Shown here: positions 6,132-7,419 of the stretch, piece after piece
Layout of the letters: each line of letters begins with the position of its first letter
Position numbering within the stretch: the stretch's first letter is position 1
NCBI GenBank assembly: GCA_023417985.1
Contig: JAEZDV010000178.1
Location: 1-7,419, forward strand
Source: Actinomycetes bacterium
GTDB taxonomy: Bacteria > Actinomycetota > Actinomycetes > Mycobacteriales > Mycobacteriaceae
DNA: 7,419 nucleotides
Reading direction: 5' to 3'
Notes under the pieces: generated by a model
Seen by the model: the letters and a program-made list of their open reading frames with translations, nothing else
Database searches by the model: none
What the model was told of the DNA's origin: nothing
Made by a program: the position numbers and the translations under genes

Positions 6132-6157
6132 ATACCGACCACGTCCCCCCGACGTAG
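6128..6157 (-). promoter_or_regulatory. Candidate topA promoter
   Basis: On the minus strand TATACAT (6128-6134) is the best -10 in the 113-base gap before topA. The -35 position, 17 bases upstream, reads CTACGT (6152-6157), a poor match. Transcription would start near 6121, giving a leader of about 43 bases with the AGGCGG ribosome site. The spacer and -35 overlap a second inverted repeat, ACGTC-N5-GACGT (6141-6155). A strong -10 with a weak -35 suits a promoter that responds to supercoiling or to an activator. Confidence 0.45.
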
Positions 6158-6191
6158 CCACACACAGGGTCGCACATCCTCGGGGAACGGC

Positions 6192-6800
6192 TCATCGCGT
6201 GTGGTGTTCCATCGGACCGGGATACGGCCAGACCTCCCGCGCCCGGGGGTCGTCGGGTGGCGCTCCGATGTTCTCGACGAGCCTGGTCAGGCGCCTGCGC
6301 CCGGACACTCGCAAGCCTGGCGACGGCCCTCGCGTTCCGATCAGAGTCGGTGCGATTCCTGCCCGCAGGAAAGCCTCGGCGAGTGGCGCGTGGGTGTCGG
6401 GCGTGCGCGGATCGAGGCCGAGGACGTACCGCTCGCCGTCCAGTTCCTTGCGCCCGGCGGCGAGGAACCAGGCCCGCTGCGCTCGCGAGCTGGGCACCCA
6501 CTCGTAGGGCACCGTCTTCGTGATGCCGTGCATCCACTGCGAGGCCAACTGCATCGTCTCGGCGACGAAGTGCGTGGATACCGTCGTACGACCGTCCTCG
6601 GTGTCTGAGGACTCCGGTTCCAGACCGGCCTCGGTGATGAGTTGGGCGATGGCGTCGGCGCGCCACGGTGCGTCGACCGTCACGGAGACTCGAGCCCGGC
6701 CGTCGCGGACCACGACCGTGCCGTGTGCGGCGAGCAGTCCGCTCAGGTCGGTGACCGCGGGCGGCCCGAGCTCGGCGCCGAAGAACGACAGCTGGCTCAT
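6192..6800 (-). CDS. Conserved actinobacterial protein (Rv3647c-like), probable WhiA-N-terminal-like fold
   Basis: A 202-residue protein in the position of M. tuberculosis Rv3647c, between cspA and topA. I chose ATG at 6800 because GGAGGGAG lies just upstream; a longer frame from 6839 would start inside the cspA terminator. No signal peptide or membrane helix is visible. Two similar alpha/beta halves can be seen: about 26-92 (strand ARVSVTVDAP, helix AIAQLITEAGLEP, strand RTTVSTHF, helix) and about 104-182 (helix RAQRAWFLAAG, strand YVLGLDP, helix APLAEAFLRAGIAP, strand GLRVSG, helix RRLTRLVENIGAPP). The second half matches the WhiA pattern AFLAxGS ... LEVTCP ... RRLGI ... RVVVRDG ... LLTRLGA as I remember it. 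WhiA carries two degenerate LAGLIDADG units followed by a helix-turn-helix; this protein ends without that domain. Catalytic acids of homing endonucleases are not apparent. Function is unknown; nucleic-acid binding is an inference. Confidence 0.9.
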   Translation of the reverse strand: MSQLSFFGAELGPPAVTDLSGLLAAHGTVVVRDGRARVSVTVDAPWRADAIAQLITEAGLEPESSDTEDGRTTVSTHFVAETMQLASQWMHGITKTVPYEWVPSSRAQRAWFLAAGRKELDGERYVLGLDPRTPDTHAPLAEAFLRAGIAPTLIGTRGPSPGLRVSGRRRLTRLVENIGAPPDDPRAREVWPYPGPMEHHTR

Positions 6801-6837
6801 CCACTCTCCCTCCGGTCGGTCGATACCCGGAAAATGC

Positions 6838-6872
6838 ATCGTCCCCCATCACCGATGGTGACGGGGGACGAT
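6838..6872 (-). terminator. Intrinsic terminator of cspA
   Basis: A long inverted repeat pairs 6838-6853 with 6857-6872, with one mismatch (6848 with 6862) and a three-base loop. On the minus strand the stem is followed by GCATTTTCC, so there is a short T-tract. It lies between cspA and the next minus-strand gene, whose ribosome site starts about 20 bases further on. Confidence 0.85.
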
Positions 6873-6874
6873 TC

Positions 6875-6897
6875 AGGTGAGGAATCGAGCCTCACCT
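6875..6897 (-). terminator. Second hairpin after cspA
   Basis: A perfect 8-bp stem, AGGTGAGG (6875-6882) with CCTCACCT (6890-6897), has a seven-base loop. It sits 21 bases after the cspA stop codon and two bases before the larger terminator hairpin, so the cspA transcript ends in two stacked hairpins. This one lacks a T-tract and may act as a 3' stabiliser. Confidence 0.65.
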
Positions 6898-6918
6898 TGT
6901 GCTCAAACGAGCAATCTC

Positions 6919-7122
6919 TCAGACGGCGCGGACGCCGGTGGCCTGCGGGCCCTTGGTGCCCTGACCGACCTCGAACTCCACGCGCTGGTTCTCCTCGAGG
7001 GTGCGGAAACCGGCGCCCTGGATCTCGGAGTAGTGAACGAATACGTCGGCGGAGCCGTCCTCCGGAGCGATGAAGCCGAAGCCCTTCTCCGCGTTGAACC
7101 ACTTCACAGTGCCCTGTGCCAT
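6919..7122 (-). CDS. cspA: Cold-shock protein
   Basis: A 67-residue protein made of a single cold-shock (OB-fold) domain. It acts as a single-stranded nucleic-acid-binding RNA chaperone in the cytoplasm. The sequence opens MAQGTVKWFNAEKGFGFI, with RNP1 as KGFGFI (13-18) and RNP2 as DVFVHY (26-31), and ends GPQATGVRAV. Length and both RNA-binding motifs are intact. The start at 7122 has a good ribosome site, AGAAGGAAA, and the leader upstream is long and structured, as is usual for cold-shock genes. It is the first gene of the minus-strand set; two hairpins separate it from the Rv3647c-like gene, so it is probably monocistronic and highly expressed. Confidence 0.97.
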   Translation of the reverse strand: MAQGTVKWFNAEKGFGFIAPEDGSADVFVHYSEIQGAGFRTLEENQRVEFEVGQGTKGPQATGVRAV

Positions 7123-7235
7123 GCTTTTCCTTCTCTTTCTAACACCGGATTCGACGAACCGCCGGGTACGCGATCCGCCAGGTCCCGGTTCCGACCGCTG
7201 TACTTCTCGAGTCCCCCGTTGGAAGAGCTAAAGCA

Positions 7236-7268
7236 CCGCGCTCGCAACCATCGATCCTGCGAGCGTGC
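7236..7268 (-). promoter_or_regulatory. Hairpin in the cspA 5' leader
   Basis: The perfect 7-bp pairing GCTCGCA/TGCGAGC (7258-7264 with 7240-7246) encloses an 11-base loop. After a three-base bulge, outer pairs GCAC/GTGC extend the stem. On the RNA the stem is followed by UUUAGCUCUUCC. It lies 110-150 bases before the cspA start codon. It could stabilise the leader, act as a temperature-sensitive fold or attenuate transcription; the sequence cannot decide. Confidence 0.45.
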
Positions 7269-7336
7269 ACTTTTCCAAGTCTACGAACACAGAAGCTGCG
7301 ACCGGGTGTCAGTCAACCACGTTCTGGGCACGCGCA

Positions 7337-7364
7337 ACAGTAGGAATGGGCACAAACGTGCCAA
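7337..7364 (-). promoter_or_regulatory. Candidate cspA promoter
   Basis: On the minus strand TTGGCA (7359-7364) and TACTGT (7337-7342) are separated by 16 bases, an acceptable housekeeping promoter. Transcription would start near 7330, giving a leader of about 208 bases. The -35 and spacer contain an inverted repeat, GGCAC-AAAC-GTGCC (7349-7362), and a second copy of TGGGCAC lies at 7325-7331, 22 bases from the first at 7347-7353. Confidence 0.42.
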
Positions 7365-7419
7365 TTCCCTGATCTTGTCGACCCTCGGTAGCATTTACTC
7401 GCGGGTAGCTGTTGCTGCC

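Larger units (their letters stand above)
7123..7419. other. Regulatory region upstream of cspA, no gene seen
   Basis: No ORF here is convincing. On the minus strand it holds the cspA promoter and leader; promoter candidates are TTGGCA-N16-TACTGT (7337-7364) and a lone TAGACT at 7278-7283. A TTGACT at 7311-7316 is 27 bases from that TAGACT, too far to pair with it. On the plus strand TAGCAT at 7389-7394 could be the -10 of a divergent gene beyond the right edge, where M. tuberculosis has a helicase gene (Rv3649), but its -35 is poor. Confidence 0.6.

Noticed and set aside
2488..6507. A 1339-codon open frame on the plus strand across topA
   Set aside because: It is antisense to topA and the regulator, whose domains are unmistakable. 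High GC with biased third positions opens long mirror frames; the product is Arg-rich with no recognisable domain.
6801..6839. Earlier ATG (6839) for the Rv3647c-like gene
   Set aside because: It lies inside the cspA terminator stem, whereas ATG 6800 has a strong ribosome site.

Overview
The window is high-GC actinobacterial chromosome, most likely from Rhodococcus or a close relative in the Mycobacteriales. The evidence is the gene order cspA, Rv3647c-like, topA ... holB, tRNA-Thr on one strand, strong G/C preference at third codon positions, a TopA without zinc fingers but with four C-terminal GRxGPY repeats and a lysine tail, and several start codons that look leaderless. M. tuberculosis keeps the same backbone (Rv3648c, Rv3647c, Rv3646c, Rv3644c). 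There, an adenylate cyclase gene (Rv3645) lies between topA and holB; here that slot holds a VOC-family gene and an AraC-family regulator.

Layout from right to left, the main direction of transcription (minus strand): a roughly 300-base regulatory region with the cspA promoter and a structured 5' leader (7123-7419); cspA (6919-7122); a tandem-hairpin terminator (6838-6897); a 202-residue protein that I read as related to the N-terminal, LAGLIDADG-like half of WhiA (6192-6800); a 113-base topA promoter region with two inverted repeats; topA (3136-6078); the AraC-type regulator (2416-3108), 27 bases after topA. On the plus strand a VOC protein (2026-2415) converges on the regulator with no base between the two stop codons. 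Then, again on minus, holB (747-1934), tRNA-Thr(CGT) with encoded CCA (609-684), its hairpin terminator with a duplicated arm, and two very small ORFs (a 30-residue membrane peptide and a 65-residue acidic protein). Bases 1-151 hold no gene I can support.

Functionally the conserved part is housekeeping: an RNA chaperone, DNA topoisomerase I, a clamp-loader subunit and a tRNA. The VOC/AraC pair is the accessory part. I see no mobile element, CRISPR array or obvious defence system. The observations most worth checking are the WhiA-like assignment, the palindromes over the topA promoter, the hairpin in the cspA leader, the two small ORFs, and the bipartite lysine-rich regions of TopA.
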